This document shows, in pieces, positions 7,257 through 17,237 of a stretch of DNA of 64,000 bases. The notes below the pieces were generated by a model. That model saw only the letters and a program-made list of their open reading frames with translations. It did no database searches and was not told the origin of the DNA. The stretch spans positions 186,001 to 250,000 of the forward strand of contig NZ_JAHDIU010000002.1 in assembly GCF_019891545.1 (NCBI RefSeq), in the 5' to 3' direction. The translations under genes and the position numbers were made by a program. This stretch comes from Flavobacterium coralii (GTDB lineage Bacteria > Bacteroidota > Bacteroidia > Flavobacteriales > Flavobacteriaceae). How positions within the stretch are numbered: the stretch's first letter is position 1; every line of letters begins with the position of its first letter.

Positions 7257-10067
7257 ATGAGGAAAACATTACTTAATATTAGTTTCTGCCTTGTTGGTGC
7301 TTCGGCATTTGCTCAGGTACCACCAACACCGTTAGATTCTATTATTCCTAATGACTCTATCTTTTTTGATAACCAGATGGAGGAAGTTGTACTTATTGGT
7401 TACGGATCTAAAAAAGCCGGAGCGATAACCGGTTCTGTTGCACAGGTAAAAGCAGCAGACATAGTAAGGACACCTTCACAGTCTCCTATACAGGCTATAC
7501 AGGGCAGGGCAGCGGGTGTTAATATCGTTACTAATGATGAGCCGGGTGCATTGCCAACAATCCGTATAAGGGGGCTTGGTACCATTACCGCAGGCCGCGA
7601 CCCGCTATATGTGGTAGATGGTGTAGAGACTACCAATATTACAGGGCTTAACCCCAATGACATTGCGACTATAGATATATTAAAAGATGCTTCATCTCTT
7701 GCCATATACGGGCAAAAAGGAGCCAATGGTGTGGTACTTATAACTACAAAACGCGGTAAAAGGGGGGATATTAAAGTAACTTATGATGGTTACTACGGGC
7801 AGAAATTCATTCAGCGAGATGTAGATATGGCAGGTTCTTACAGGTATGCCTACTACAATAATACCGCTTTAGGCTCATCATCTTATTTTAACCTTGATTC
7901 TCAGCCTTATAATACCAATTGGCTGGATGCCATAACCCGTACAGGTGAGATGATGAATAACACCATCTCTATATCAGGTGCGAGCGATAATGCAAACTAT
8001 TACTTAAGTGCGTCTAACTATAAGGAACGCGGTATATTGAACGGTACTGCATTTGAAAGGACAAGTATCGTCATGAAAAATGAGTTCAGGATGCTGAACG
8101 ACAAACTGAAAGTTACACCTTTCATAAACTTATCTAATGCTAACACAACACCAAAGCCGCTAAGTGCTTTTACCAATGCTTACAGGCAGGCGCCTATTAT
8201 GCCGGTTAGGTATCCTAACGGCAGGTGGGGAGCACCTTTGGTTAATGAACTTGGTTTTAATGATTTAACAGGCCAGCGTTATAACAACGTTGCCAACCCG
8301 GTAGCTCAGTTATATTATTACAATGAAGAGCGCAAGAATGTTTTGCTCACCGGCTCTATAAAAGCTGAACTTGAAATATTGGATTACCTGACATTTACTT
8401 CAAATTTTGGTGCTACTGCAGAATGGGTAAGGGGCTATACTTTCACTCCAACGCGCGAGCTTTGGCTTGCTGCCAACCCAACAGGTACTATAGACGAGTA
8501 TATTGCGCAAAATGCACAAAACCCCATAATCAACAGGCTAGACCAGCGCAGAAGCTCTAACTACAGGTGGAACTGGGACAACTTTGTAACCTTCAGCAAG
8601 TATTTCGATACACACAAAGTAGTGGCTGTGGCAGGTTATTCAAGGAGTACATTTGGCGTGTGGGAATACCTTAATGCAACCCGTTTTGATGTGCCTGAAC
8701 AGTCCAATTACTGGAGCCTTAACCTATCCTCTAATAATGAAGAGGTTGCACCGGGTTCAGTAGTGCAAAATGAAACAGGAACGCCAATAGTTAACCTCGC
8801 GTACTTTGGCAGGTTAGAGTATGAGTATAATGATAAATACCTGTTTACTGCTTCTGTAAGGAGAGAGAGTATAAGCATATTTCAAGGAGATAAGAAAAAT
8901 GCGGTTTTCCCTTCGGTATCTGCGGGATGGATTATATCCAGCGAAGGTTTTATGGATAATGTAAACTTCTTAAACCACCTTAAAATTAGAGGTGGCTACG
9001 GAGAAGTTGGTAACGCTAACTCAATTGCACTTAACGCAGTACAGTTCAGCAACGGTAATTATGCATTTGGGCCTGATCAGTCAATTAATCCTGGCTTGTT
9101 CAACCCCGGGCAGATAGACCGTAACCTTACATGGGAAACCATGAAAGAATATGACCTGGGTATCGATTTCGCAATGTTAACCAACAGGCTATCGGGTACA
9201 ATAGATGTATATGACCGTAAAAATGAAGACCTTATACTGCCTATAGATGTTCCTGAAGTTCTTTCACCTGACTCTGTATTCTTAAACAGTGGTGTGGTAT
9301 CTAACAAAGGTGTAGAGGTTACACTTAAATGGCAGGACAGGATAGGTGAAGATATAAACTACTGGATAGGCGGTAACATGTCTTACAATAAAAATGAGCT
9401 TGAAGAAATATATAACCCGCAGCTTTTTGGAGATTATATAGGCGGCGGACTCGGCAACGGGCAATACACAAAACAGGTATTGTTAGGGCAGCCGCTGGGC
9501 AGTTTCTATGTATATGAAACTACAGGCTTTAATTCTGATGGTGCATTTACCTACAGCGACCAGAGGGTAGTGGCAGGTACATACATACCAACTACAACCT
9601 ATGGTATAAACCTTGGGCTTACCTACAAAGGCATAGACTTTTCTGTTGATGCTTATGGTGTTGCCGGTAACAAGCTGTACAACGGTAAAAAAGCACAGCG
9701 CTTTGGTGGTGAAAACATAGAGTCGGCACTTTTAGACAGTTTCTGGACACCATCTACACCAAACGCTACCAACCCTAAGCCGAATAATGATGTGCCACGC
9801 GCTTCTACCTACTACATTGAAAATGGTGATTACCTGCGCATCAATAACATAACGTTAGGTTATACATTACCCGAAATGATTAAAGGCGTAGATAAGGTAC
9901 GTATTTATGCTACTGCTGTTAACCCGTTCCTGTTTACCGATTTCAGCGGCTTCTCGCCTGAGCTTAGTGGTAGTAACAACGGTGATCCCCTTGGCAATGC
10001 AGGTATAGAGCTTGACGCTTACCCTACAAACAAATCGTTCCTTTTCGGACTTAATGTGGCATTTTAA
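7257..10067 (+). CDS. SusC-like TonB-dependent outer-membrane receptor of PUL1
   Basis: 936 residues. It imports oligosaccharides across the outer membrane with its SusD partner. The signal peptide ends near residue 19 ('ASAFAQ'). The TonB-box/plug start 'EEVVLIGYGSKKAGAITGSV' is at about 42-61, then the plug motifs 'ALQGRAAGVN'-like 'AIQGRAAGVNI', 'IRIRGLGTI', 'PLYVVDGVE' and 'ILKDASSLAIYGQKGANGVV' follow. The rest is a 22-strand barrel ending in 'SFLFGLNVAF' with the terminal Phe. Unlike most SusC proteins, and unlike the PUL2 SusC here, it has no carboxypeptidase-D-like N-terminal extension: only about 20 residues separate the signal peptide from the TonB box. It is followed at 28 nt by susD. 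Confidence 0.95.
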   Translation: MRKTLLNISFCLVGASAFAQVPPTPLDSIIPNDSIFFDNQMEEVVLIGYGSKKAGAITGSVAQVKAADIVRTPSQSPIQAIQGRAAGVNIVTNDEPGALPTIRIRGLGTITAGRDPLYVVDGVETTNITGLNPNDIATIDILKDASSLAIYGQKGANGVVLITTKRGKRGDIKVTYDGYYGQKFIQRDVDMAGSYRYAYYNNTALGSSSYFNLDSQPYNTNWLDAITRTGEMMNNTISISGASDNANYYLSASNYKERGILNGTAFERTSIVMKNEFRMLNDKLKVTPFINLSNANTTPKPLSAFTNAYRQAPIMPVRYPNGRWGAPLVNELGFNDLTGQRYNNVANPVAQLYYYNEERKNVLLTGSIKAELEILDYLTFTSNFGATAEWVRGYTFTPTRELWLAANPTGTIDEYIAQNAQNPIINRLDQRRSSNYRWNWDNFVTFSKYFDTHKVVAVAGYSRSTFGVWEYLNATRFDVPEQSNYWSLNLSSNNEEVAPGSVVQNETGTPIVNLAYFGRLEYEYNDKYLFTASVRRESISIFQGDKKNAVFPSVSAGWIISSEGFMDNVNFLNHLKIRGGYGEVGNANSIALNAVQFSNGNYAFGPDQSINPGLFNPGQIDRNLTWETMKEYDLGIDFAMLTNRLSGTIDVYDRKNEDLILPIDVPEVLSPDSVFLNSGVVSNKGVEVTLKWQDRIGEDINYWIGGNMSYNKNELEEIYNPQLFGDYIGGGLGNGQYTKQVLLGQPLGSFYVYETTGFNSDGAFTYSDQRVVAGTYIPTTTYGINLGLTYKGIDFSVDAYGVAGNKLYNGKKAQRFGGENIESALLDSFWTPSTPNATNPKPNNDVPRASTYYIENGDYLRINNITLGYTLPEMIKGVDKVRIYATAVNPFLFTDFSGFSPELSGSNNGDPLGNAGIELDAYPTNKSFLFGLNVAF

Positions 10068-10094
10068 TAAATCGGATAAAGAAAAATATTGGTT

Positions 10095-11555
10095 ATGAAA
10101 TATAGATTTAAATATGGTTCTGTTGCTGCTGTTTTTGCACTGATGGCAATTTTTGCCTCGTGTGATGACGAACTTGATGTAGACCCAAGGCAAAACATCA
10201 GCGAAGAAGACCTGCTTAAAAACCCTGACAATGCAGTAAAAATGGTAAACGGGGTATATAACAAGATGTTAAGCTATAATATGTACTCGTTTCCGTGGAT
10301 AGGTATTACAAGTATAACGTCAGATGATGCCGATAAAGGCTCTACCCCAAGTGATACAGGTACCGATAAGCATAAACTTGATAACCTGACCTTTGATGCT
10401 TCGGACATATCGTTCAATGAAGTCTGGAAAGGGCGTTATGATGGTATATACAGGACGAACAACGCATTGTTTTACCTAGAGCAGTTCCAGATAGATGAGT
10501 CGCTTAAAAGCAGGCTTATAGGCGAAGTGAAGTTCCTGCGTGCCTTTTGGTATTTTGATTTGGTTAGGTGTTTTGGTGGTGTTCCGCTGGTGGTGGGTAA
10601 TATAGACCTTAATGATGGCGAAGCCATAAACAATCTGGTATTTACAAGAGCTACCAAAGAAGCCGTATATGCACAGATAGAAGCCGACCTTGAGGATGCT
10701 ATTAACAGGCTTCCGCTAAAATCAGATTATCCGCTTAACGATTTGGGCCGTGCCACAAAAGGTGCAGCACAGGCGTTAAAAGCAAAAGTGCACCTGTACC
10801 AGCAGGAATGGGATCAGGCGTATGCCCTTGCAGGAGATGTAATCATGTCAGGTCAGTATGACCTGATGGACGACTATGCAAGCGTTTGGCGCGAAGTAGG
10901 CGAAAATCAGGAAGAATCAATTTTCGAGGTACAGGCCACACTAACACAAGGGCTTATACAATATACAGATGTGCAGGGTCCACGCGGTACACCCGATTTA
11001 GGCTGGGGCTTTAATACGCCGTCACTTGGATTATCCAATTCTTATGAAGATGGCGATGTACGCAGGGAAGCTACAATTTTGTATGTGCCATCAGTACTTT
11101 GGGATGGTTTTATCGCTCCTACAACGTGGAATAACCCACGCTACAATTATAAAGCTTACCACAGCAGTATTGCCGAATCATGGAATGGTAACAAGGCAGA
11201 AACAGCCAAGAACCTAAGGTTGCTAAAATTCAGCGATGTAATGCTCATAAGGGCAGAGGCCGGTTTTCATCTTGGCATGAACGATGAGGTTGAGAACATG
11301 ATAAACCCGCTAAGGCTAAGGGCCGGTTTAGGAGAGCTTTCGGGTATTACACTACAACAGATTTATAACGAAAGAAGGTGGGAAATGGCTATGGAGCACG
11401 AAAGATGGTTCGACATTGTGCGCACAGGCCAGGCTCAGGCTGCAATGGCTGCAAACGGAAAAACGTTTGTGCCGGGCAAGCATGAAGTGTTCCCTATACC
11501 GGATCCCCAGATTGCCGTGAGTGGCGGAAGACTAATTCAGAATAACGGATACTAA
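10095..11555 (+). CDS. SusD/RagB-family surface glycan-binding lipoprotein of PUL1
   Basis: 486 residues from ATG 10095; an in-frame TTG six bases earlier is a less likely start. The lipoprotein signal has the lipobox 'IFASC' and an acidic stretch DDELDVD right after the Cys, fitting the Bacteroidota lipoprotein export signal for surface display. The N-terminal 'ISEEDLLKNPDNAVKMVNGV' is typical SusD_RagB start, the TPR-like middle contains 'VKFLRAFWYFDLVRCFGGVP', and the end 'VFPIPDPQI ... NNGY' is the standard SusD C-terminus. It caps the SusC barrel and captures the glycan. It lies 28 nt after susC and 28 nt before the LamG lipoprotein gene, so the three are one operon. Confidence 0.95.
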   Translation: MKYRFKYGSVAAVFALMAIFASCDDELDVDPRQNISEEDLLKNPDNAVKMVNGVYNKMLSYNMYSFPWIGITSITSDDADKGSTPSDTGTDKHKLDNLTFDASDISFNEVWKGRYDGIYRTNNALFYLEQFQIDESLKSRLIGEVKFLRAFWYFDLVRCFGGVPLVVGNIDLNDGEAINNLVFTRATKEAVYAQIEADLEDAINRLPLKSDYPLNDLGRATKGAAQALKAKVHLYQQEWDQAYALAGDVIMSGQYDLMDDYASVWREVGENQEESIFEVQATLTQGLIQYTDVQGPRGTPDLGWGFNTPSLGLSNSYEDGDVRREATILYVPSVLWDGFIAPTTWNNPRYNYKAYHSSIAESWNGNKAETAKNLRLLKFSDVMLIRAEAGFHLGMNDEVENMINPLRLRAGLGELSGITLQQIYNERRWEMAMEHERWFDIVRTGQAQAAMAANGKTFVPGKHEVFPIPDPQIAVSGGRLIQNNGY

Positions 11556-11582
11556 TTCTAACTTAATTTAAATTTTTTTACT

Positions 11583-12521
11583 ATGAAAACAATTAAATTT
11601 TTTGCTTATTCCCTTATGATCACATCGGGAATTGTATTAACTTCTTGCGGAAGCGATGATGACGGAGACGGAGGAGAGCCACTACCACCAATAGGCGGTT
11701 ACAACAGTGCTGATGAAGTAGGCGCTGCCGACCTTCTTGCTTATTTCCCGCTTAACGCAGATGGTAAAGAATCAATTTCGGGTACTATGCCAAGCAATTC
11801 TGTTGGCGCTACTTATGCAGCAGGTGCAAAAGGTAACGGACTTATGCTTACAAACGGTTATGTAGATTATCCTGCTATACCGGCTATACAGCCAACTACA
11901 GGAAACTTTACAGTTAGCTGCTGGGCTAAAGTATCTAATACTAAAACAGCCCCTGATGCAGAAAGCTGGATTTCTCCGCTAATTTCTTTCTCGGGTGCTG
12001 AGAGCGTAGTGGGTAACCTTGCTATTTTTGGTAATACACACGGTTTAACTTCAAGCGACTCTATCCAGATGAAGGCACAGTATTTCTTTAAAAACCCTGA
12101 AGGAACAGGTTTTGGAGGTGATGCTGTTAACATGACTAAGATGGAGCAGTGGATGATAGATGATAACGCTAACGGCGTTCAGCCGCAGCACGCTGCATTT
12201 GCTAACAAAATTGGTGGCCAGTGGGCACATGTAGTTTTCACTTGGGAAGGTGCTACAGGTACTGCAAGGCTTTATGTAAACGGTACTAAAATATCTAACC
12301 CTGCGTGGGAAGTAAGATTCCAGGGCAACGCTATGCCAATGGCTTTCTTTACACCATCTCGTGTAACACTTGGTGCTCTTGCTTCATTTGTTGATGGTAC
12401 TAACAGCGACGCATGGAACAAACCACTTACAGGTGGCCTTGACGAGGTTCGTATCTGGAAAAAAATGCTTTCTTCTGCAGATATAAACTCTCTTTACGAG
12501 CTTGAAAAAGCAGGAAGGTAA
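11583..12521 (+). CDS. LamG/concanavalin-A-like surface lipoprotein (candidate glycan-binding protein of PUL1)
   Basis: 312 residues. The signal peptide has lipobox 'VLTSC' and is followed by GSDDDGDGG, an acidic tract typical of surface-exposed lipoproteins. From about residue 45 the sequence is one LamG-like beta-sandwich: 'DLLAYFPLNADGKES', 'VSCWAKVSN', 'WAHVVFTWEGATGTARLYVN' and the closing 'GGLDEVRIWKKMLSSADIN', which is the signature end of laminin-G_3 domains. No catalytic motif is visible. Position directly after SusD is where SusE/F-type glycan-binding proteins sit, so binding of the PUL1 glycan is the likely job. A hairpin after the stop marks the end of the SusCD-LamG transcript or a processing point. 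Confidence 0.82.
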   Translation: MKTIKFFAYSLMITSGIVLTSCGSDDDGDGGEPLPPIGGYNSADEVGAADLLAYFPLNADGKESISGTMPSNSVGATYAAGAKGNGLMLTNGYVDYPAIPAIQPTTGNFTVSCWAKVSNTKTAPDAESWISPLISFSGAESVVGNLAIFGNTHGLTSSDSIQMKAQYFFKNPEGTGFGGDAVNMTKMEQWMIDDNANGVQPQHAAFANKIGGQWAHVVFTWEGATGTARLYVNGTKISNPAWEVRFQGNAMPMAFFTPSRVTLGALASFVDGTNSDAWNKPLTGGLDEVRIWKKMLSSADINSLYELEKAGR

Positions 12522-12545
12522 TTTATAATTCACCTAATATTTATC

Positions 12546-12570
12546 ACTCCCGGCGCATGCCGCCGGGAGT
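12546..12570 (+). terminator. Hairpin after the LamG gene (terminator or mRNA processing site)
   Basis: Perfect 10-bp stem ACTCCCGGCG / CGCCGGGAGT with a 5-nt loop. The T-run after it is poor (ATCTTAAAAC), so it may only partly terminate and set stoichiometry between SusCD and the enzymes. Confidence 0.65.
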
Positions 12571-12666
12571 ATCTTAAAACTTGCCAACCCGGCAATTGCA
12601 GTTTCCCCCAATCTTACTGCATATATAATATATACAATTACGCATCAATCTAAAAGAACATTTACA

Positions 12667-14049
12667 GTGAAAATTTTACAATTAATCATTATCCTTACTT
12701 TTTGCATATCATGTTCATCATGCGATACAAAAAATGATGATAATGATACAACTACCGACGATACTCCGCCGGTAACCGAAACCTTTACCGATGAAGAGCT
12801 CCTTGATATGGTCCAAAAAGACGCTATAAAGTATTTTTGGGACTATGCTGAGGTAAACTCTAAGCTGGCACGTGAAAGGTATCATACAGATGATCCTTCT
12901 AACGATGCCAATATAGTAACAACAGGAGGCTCGGGTTTTGGTATAATGACAATTATAGCAGGTATAGACAGGGGCTTTATACCAAGGGGAGAAGCAGTGG
13001 CAAGGCTTCAGACCAATCTTGATTTTCTTGAAACCGCCGACCGCTTTCACGGTGCATGGCCGCACTGGATGAACGGCACTAATGGTGATGTAATACCTTT
13101 CGGCACTAAAGATAACGGCGGCGACCTTGTAGAAACCTCTTTTTTGTGCCAGGCACTTATATGCCTGCGCGAATATTTTAAAGAAGGGAATGAGGAGGAG
13201 CAGGCGCTTGCACAGCAGGCAGATGAACTTTGGAAAGGTGTAGAGTGGGACTGGTACACCAAGGGGGGCGAAAACGCCCTGTACTGGCATTGGTCTCCCG
13301 AATATGAATGGGAAATGAACTTTAAGCTGGAGGGCTATAACGAGTGCCTTATCACTTATGTTATGGCGGCGGCATCGCCTACCCACCCTGTAAGTGCAAA
13401 GGCTTACCATCAGGGATGGGCAAGAAACGGCGGTATTGTTAATGGCGGGCAGCGTTATAATATCCCGGTAATATTTGACTATAACGGGGCAAGCGGCAAT
13501 GTAGGCCCGATGTTTTGGGCACATTACTCATATCTTGGTTTAGACCCCCGCGGGCTTATAGACCAGTATGCCAATTATTGGGACCTTGTGCACAACCATA
13601 CTGCAATTATGTATCAGTATTGTGTTACCAACCCCCGCCAGTGGGAAGGATATGGAGATGATTGCTGGGGGCTTACCGCAAGCTACAGCCGTAACGCTAA
13701 TGGCACTGTAGGTTACTCTGCACACCAGCCAAACAATGACAAGGGGGTTATAACACCTACTGCTGCATTGTCTTCATTCCCGTATATGCCGGAAGAGTGC
13801 ATGAGCTTTTTACGATACCTGTATGAAAAGAACAGGCAGAAGCTTGTTGGTGTTGCAGGGCCTTATGATGCTTTTGCACCGCATTATGACTGGGTAACAC
13901 GCAGGTACCTTGCAATAGACCAGGGTACTATTGTACCAATGATAGAAAACCACAGGAGCAAGCTGTTATGGAATTTGTTTATGCAGGCACCCGAAGTAAG
14001 GCAGGGGCTTGTTGACCTTGGCTTTAGCTCCTCAACACACGGAATTTAA
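12667..14049 (+). CDS. GH144-like (glycoamylase-fold, PF10091) surface lipoprotein glycosidase
   Basis: 460 residues. The signal peptide has several cysteines ('CISCSSC') followed by DTKNDDNDTTTDD, an acidic surface-export tract, so the enzyme is probably anchored outside. The catalytic (alpha/alpha)6 domain begins at 'LLDMVQKDAIKYFWDYA' (about 50) with 'TTGGSGFGIMTIIAGIDRGF', 'RFHGAWPHWMNG', 'GGDLVETSFLCQALI', 'HWSPEYEWEMNFKLEGYNE', 'DDCWGLTASYS' and 'FSSSTHG' at the end. This is the glycoamylase family that includes GH144 endo-beta-1,2-glucanases. Family membership is clear; the linkage specificity is inferred from relatives only. It overlaps the downstream esterase by one base (TAATG), so translation is coupled. 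It would make the first, extracellular cut of the PUL1 glycan. Confidence 0.82.
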   Translation: MKILQLIIILTFCISCSSCDTKNDDNDTTTDDTPPVTETFTDEELLDMVQKDAIKYFWDYAEVNSKLARERYHTDDPSNDANIVTTGGSGFGIMTIIAGIDRGFIPRGEAVARLQTNLDFLETADRFHGAWPHWMNGTNGDVIPFGTKDNGGDLVETSFLCQALICLREYFKEGNEEEQALAQQADELWKGVEWDWYTKGGENALYWHWSPEYEWEMNFKLEGYNECLITYVMAAASPTHPVSAKAYHQGWARNGGIVNGGQRYNIPVIFDYNGASGNVGPMFWAHYSYLGLDPRGLIDQYANYWDLVHNHTAIMYQYCVTNPRQWEGYGDDCWGLTASYSRNANGTVGYSAHQPNNDKGVITPTAALSSFPYMPEECMSFLRYLYEKNRQKLVGVAGPYDAFAPHYDWVTRRYLAIDQGTIVPMIENHRSKLLWNLFMQAPEVRQGLVDLGFSSSTHGI

Positions 14050-14759
14050 TGTTAAGGGTTATTTTCATAGCAATTTTTTTGTTTTCATTACCGTCTTTCG
14101 CTCAAAAGGCGGAAGGCGGTTCTTTTTCTACCGAAATAACGGTTAAAAAGCAACTTAGCTATCTGTTGCATAAACCTGATAATACGCGCCAGCCAAAGCC
14201 GCTTATTATCTTTTTGCACGGTTCGGGCGAAAAAGGCAATGATCTCGAAAAAGTTAAGGTACACGGCCCATTTAAATATTTAAAAGATCATAAGCTTGAT
14301 GCTTATGTACTGGCACCCCAGTGCCCGGAAAATGAGTATTGGGATGAAGAAGTGCTTTACAGTCTTATACAAAAGATAATAAAAGAAAATAAAGTAGATA
14401 CTAACAGGGTATACCTAACCGGGTTAAGCATGGGCGCATGGGGCGCATGGAACCTTGCCTTTGCCCACACCGATATGTTTGCTGCCCTTGTGCCCATAGC
14501 CGGGTTTGTAGACAGGGTACCCATGATTGAAAACTGTAAGATACAGCATATACCTACAAGGATATTTCATGGGCTTATGGATGATGTGGTAGATGTAAGC
14601 TATTCTGTAAACATCTATAAAAAGCTGAAAACCTGTAGTACTGATATAGAACTTACCATTTTTGATGATGCCAACCATGATAGCTGGACAAGGGTATATG
14701 ATGACCCAGCCATATATGAATGGATGATGCAGCAGAGAAAAAATAATAACCAAGAATAA
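14049..14759 (+). CDS. Secreted alpha/beta-hydrolase (carboxylesterase/dienelactone-hydrolase type)
   Basis: 236 residues with a signal peptide ending 'LPSFAQ'. The alpha/beta-hydrolase core shows the oxyanion strand 'LIIFLHGSGEKGND', the nucleophile elbow 'GLSMGAWG' (Ser near residue 127), the acid in 'FHGLMDDVV' and the histidine in 'DDANHDSW', so the triad is complete. Its start overlaps the GH144-like stop and the GH3 gene follows after 6 nt, a tight three-gene unit. In PULs such enzymes remove acetyl or other acyl groups from the glycan, which suggests that the PUL1 substrate is acylated. The acyl group cannot be deduced. Confidence 0.82.
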   Translation: MLRVIFIAIFLFSLPSFAQKAEGGSFSTEITVKKQLSYLLHKPDNTRQPKPLIIFLHGSGEKGNDLEKVKVHGPFKYLKDHKLDAYVLAPQCPENEYWDEEVLYSLIQKIIKENKVDTNRVYLTGLSMGAWGAWNLAFAHTDMFAALVPIAGFVDRVPMIENCKIQHIPTRIFHGLMDDVVDVSYSVNIYKKLKTCSTDIELTIFDDANHDSWTRVYDDPAIYEWMMQQRKNNNQE

Positions 14760-14765
14760 AACCTG

Positions 14766-17006
14766 ATGAAACACAATACGGCACTGCTTTTACTATTAGC
14801 CTGCTCTTTTAGCCTGTATGCGCAAAAAAGCAGCGATAAAAAAATTAAGCCACGCAATGAGTTCATACCCGAGCTTATGGCGAAAATGACAATTGATGAA
14901 AAAATAAGCCAGTTGGTACAGTACACTGCCGATGGTACAGTTACAGGCCCAAAAACAGGCATAAATTATATAGAAGAAATAAAGAAAGGAAATGTAGGCT
15001 CTATACTAAACGCCACATCTGTAAAATATACCCGTGAGCTTCAGGAGTTAAACCTTAAGAATTCAAGGCTTAAAATTCCGTTGCTATTTGGTTATGATGT
15101 AATACACGGGTATAAAACCATATTCCCTATAACGCTTGGCGAAGCCGCAAGCTGGGACTTGAAAGCCGTAGAGCTTTCTGCGCGCGTGGCTGCCGAAGAG
15201 GCAGCCGCAGCAGGCGTGCACTGGACGTTTGCCCCAATGGTAGATATTAGCCGCGACCCGCGCTGGGGCCGTGTTTCTGAAGGCTCGGGCGAAGATACCT
15301 ATCTGGGTTCTAAAATGGCAGTGGCAAGGGTAAGGGGCTTTCAGGGTAACGACCTTATGGCTGCCAATACCGTGCTTGCCTGTACCAAACATTTTGCTGC
15401 CTATGGCGCTGCCGAAGCAGGCCGCGACTACAACACAGTTGACATGAGCGAGAGGGTACTAAGGGAAACTTACCTGCCCCCGTTTAAAGCTACAGTAGAT
15501 GCCGGTGTGGGCACATTCATGACATCGTTCAACGAAATATCAGGAGTGCCGGCAACGGGCAGTAAATTTCTGCTTCGTGACGTACTGAAAGGGGAGTGGG
15601 GCTTTAACGGTTTTGTAGTTACTGACTATACGGCTATTAATGAGCTTATCCCTCACGGTTTTGCAAAAGATTCTGCCAATGCAGGAGAATTGGCGTTGCG
15701 TGCCGGTGTAGATATGGACATGGTAGGTGGTATTTTTATGAAAAACCTTAAAAAGCTATTGCAGGAAGGCAAAGTAACCGAGGCTCAGATTAACGATGCC
15801 TGCCGCAGGGTACTGGAGGCAAAGTATGACCTTGGGCTGTTTCATGACCCGTACCGCTATAACAACGAAAAGAGGGAGAAAGAGGTAATCTATAAAAAAG
15901 AACACCTTGAAGCTGCACTTGATGTGGCAAAAAAATCGATGGTACTTTTAAAGAACGATAACAATGTATTGCCATTGCGCAAAGAGCAGAAAGTAGCATT
16001 TGTAGGCCCGCTTGTTAACGATGAGTGGAACATTATAGGTTCATGGGCTGCTTCGGGCGACCGTTATGGTTATGCTGTTAGCGTTCAGGAAGGTGTAAAT
16101 AAAGTTGTAACCGATAAAGGCAAAGTAACTTTTGATAAAGGTGTTGAGATAGTTGATCCCCGCAGGGATATGATGCAGGCTGCCCTTGATAATGCCCGCA
16201 AAGCCGATGTTATAGTGGCGGTAATGGGTGAGTTTGAAAACATGAGCGGTGAGGCGGCATCACGCACCAGCATTGATCTTCCCGGCATACAAAAAGAATT
16301 TTTGGCAGAGCTTAAAAAACTGAATAAGCCAATCGTACTTGTGTTAATGAACGGAAGGCCGCTTACCCTTAACTGGGAGAACGAAAACATGGATGCCATA
16401 TTGGAGGCATGGTTCCCCGGTACTATGGGTGGCGATGCCATTGCGCAAACGCTTTATGGCATGAACGTGCCAAGCGGCAAACTGCCGATGACCTTCCCGA
16501 GAAATGTGGGGCAGGTGCCAATTTACTATAACCATAAAAATACAGGCAGGCCTTACCTGGGCCCGACTGACCCTGAGCAGAAATATAAATCACGCTACAT
16601 AGATGTAGATAACAGTCCGTTGTTCCCGTTTGGCTATGGCTTAAGCTATACTACATTCAGCTACTCAAACCTTAAGCTGTCTTCAAAAACAGTGAATATG
16701 AATGGCAGTATAAAAGTTAGCGTAGATGTTGCCAACACAGGTAATTATGATGCTGCCGAAGTAGTACAGCTTTACATACAGGATAATGTAGGAAGCGTTA
16801 CAAGGCCGGTTAAAGAACTTAAAGGCTTTGAAAAAGTAATGCTTAAAAAAGGAGAAAAGAAGACCGTTGAGTTTACAATAACCCCCGAAGACTTAAAATT
16901 TTATAATATAGACATGCAATTTACTGCGGAGCCCGGCGACTTTGAAGTTACTGTTGGCGGCAACTCTGCAAGTGGCTTACAAGACAAGTTTGTGTTAGTT
17001 AAGTGA
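14766..17006 (+). CDS. Periplasmic GH3 beta-glucosidase (BglX-like) of PUL1
   Basis: 746 residues with a signal peptide ending 'FSLYAQ' (no lipobox, so periplasmic). The GH3 N-domain has 'LLFGYDVIHGYKTIFP', 'APMVDISRDPRWGRVSEGSG', 'KHFAAYGAAEAGRDYN' and the nucleophile Asp in 'FVVTDYTAINE' (near residue 290). The GH3 C-domain contains 'VVLLKND'-like 'SMVLLKNDNNVLPL' and 'VLVLMNGRPL', then a fibronectin-III-like end ('VVQLYIQDNVGSVTRPVKEL'). Full length for the BglX group. It removes terminal beta-glucose from imported oligosaccharides. It is strikingly similar to the PUL2 GH3 at 29336-31669, including the same FPRNVGQVPIYYNHKNTGRP segment, so the two are paralogues. A terminator follows. Confidence 0.93.
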   Translation: MKHNTALLLLLACSFSLYAQKSSDKKIKPRNEFIPELMAKMTIDEKISQLVQYTADGTVTGPKTGINYIEEIKKGNVGSILNATSVKYTRELQELNLKNSRLKIPLLFGYDVIHGYKTIFPITLGEAASWDLKAVELSARVAAEEAAAAGVHWTFAPMVDISRDPRWGRVSEGSGEDTYLGSKMAVARVRGFQGNDLMAANTVLACTKHFAAYGAAEAGRDYNTVDMSERVLRETYLPPFKATVDAGVGTFMTSFNEISGVPATGSKFLLRDVLKGEWGFNGFVVTDYTAINELIPHGFAKDSANAGELALRAGVDMDMVGGIFMKNLKKLLQEGKVTEAQINDACRRVLEAKYDLGLFHDPYRYNNEKREKEVIYKKEHLEAALDVAKKSMVLLKNDNNVLPLRKEQKVAFVGPLVNDEWNIIGSWAASGDRYGYAVSVQEGVNKVVTDKGKVTFDKGVEIVDPRRDMMQAALDNARKADVIVAVMGEFENMSGEAASRTSIDLPGIQKEFLAELKKLNKPIVLVLMNGRPLTLNWENENMDAILEAWFPGTMGGDAIAQTLYGMNVPSGKLPMTFPRNVGQVPIYYNHKNTGRPYLGPTDPEQKYKSRYIDVDNSPLFPFGYGLSYTTFSYSNLKLSSKTVNMNGSIKVSVDVANTGNYDAAEVVQLYIQDNVGSVTRPVKELKGFEKVMLKKGEKKTVEFTITPEDLKFYNIDMQFTAEPGDFEVTVGGNSASGLQDKFVLVK

Positions 17007-17034
17007 GTTTTCATTTTTTTGTGATCTTCGATGG

Positions 17035-17064
17035 AAAGCCCCTGCTGATGGCGGGGGTTTTTTA
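17035..17064 (+). terminator. Terminator after PUL1 GH3
   Basis: Stem AAAGCCCCTGC / GCGGGGGTTT (one bulge or mismatch) with TGATG loop, followed by TTTATT. The 173 bp from here to the GH97 start hold only AT-rich sequence; no operator repeat like that upstream of susC is visible. Confidence 0.75.
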
Positions 17065-17237
17065 TTAGAAGGATTCGCAATGAGGCGGTTTTTGCTTTGT
17101 AATTGTTATATTATTAATATTAACTGCCAATGATTGTAATTTCTTGAGCGGTTGAAGATTTTCATATACTTTTTTTGTCATTTTTATATATACCTCTCAA
17201 AACAGATATATGTATATTTATGAAATTTTAAAATCAC

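Noticed and set aside
12718-13524. 268-residue minus-strand frame over the GH144-like gene
   Set aside because: Fully within a recognised glycosidase gene; Cys/Tyr/Ile-rich, no motif.
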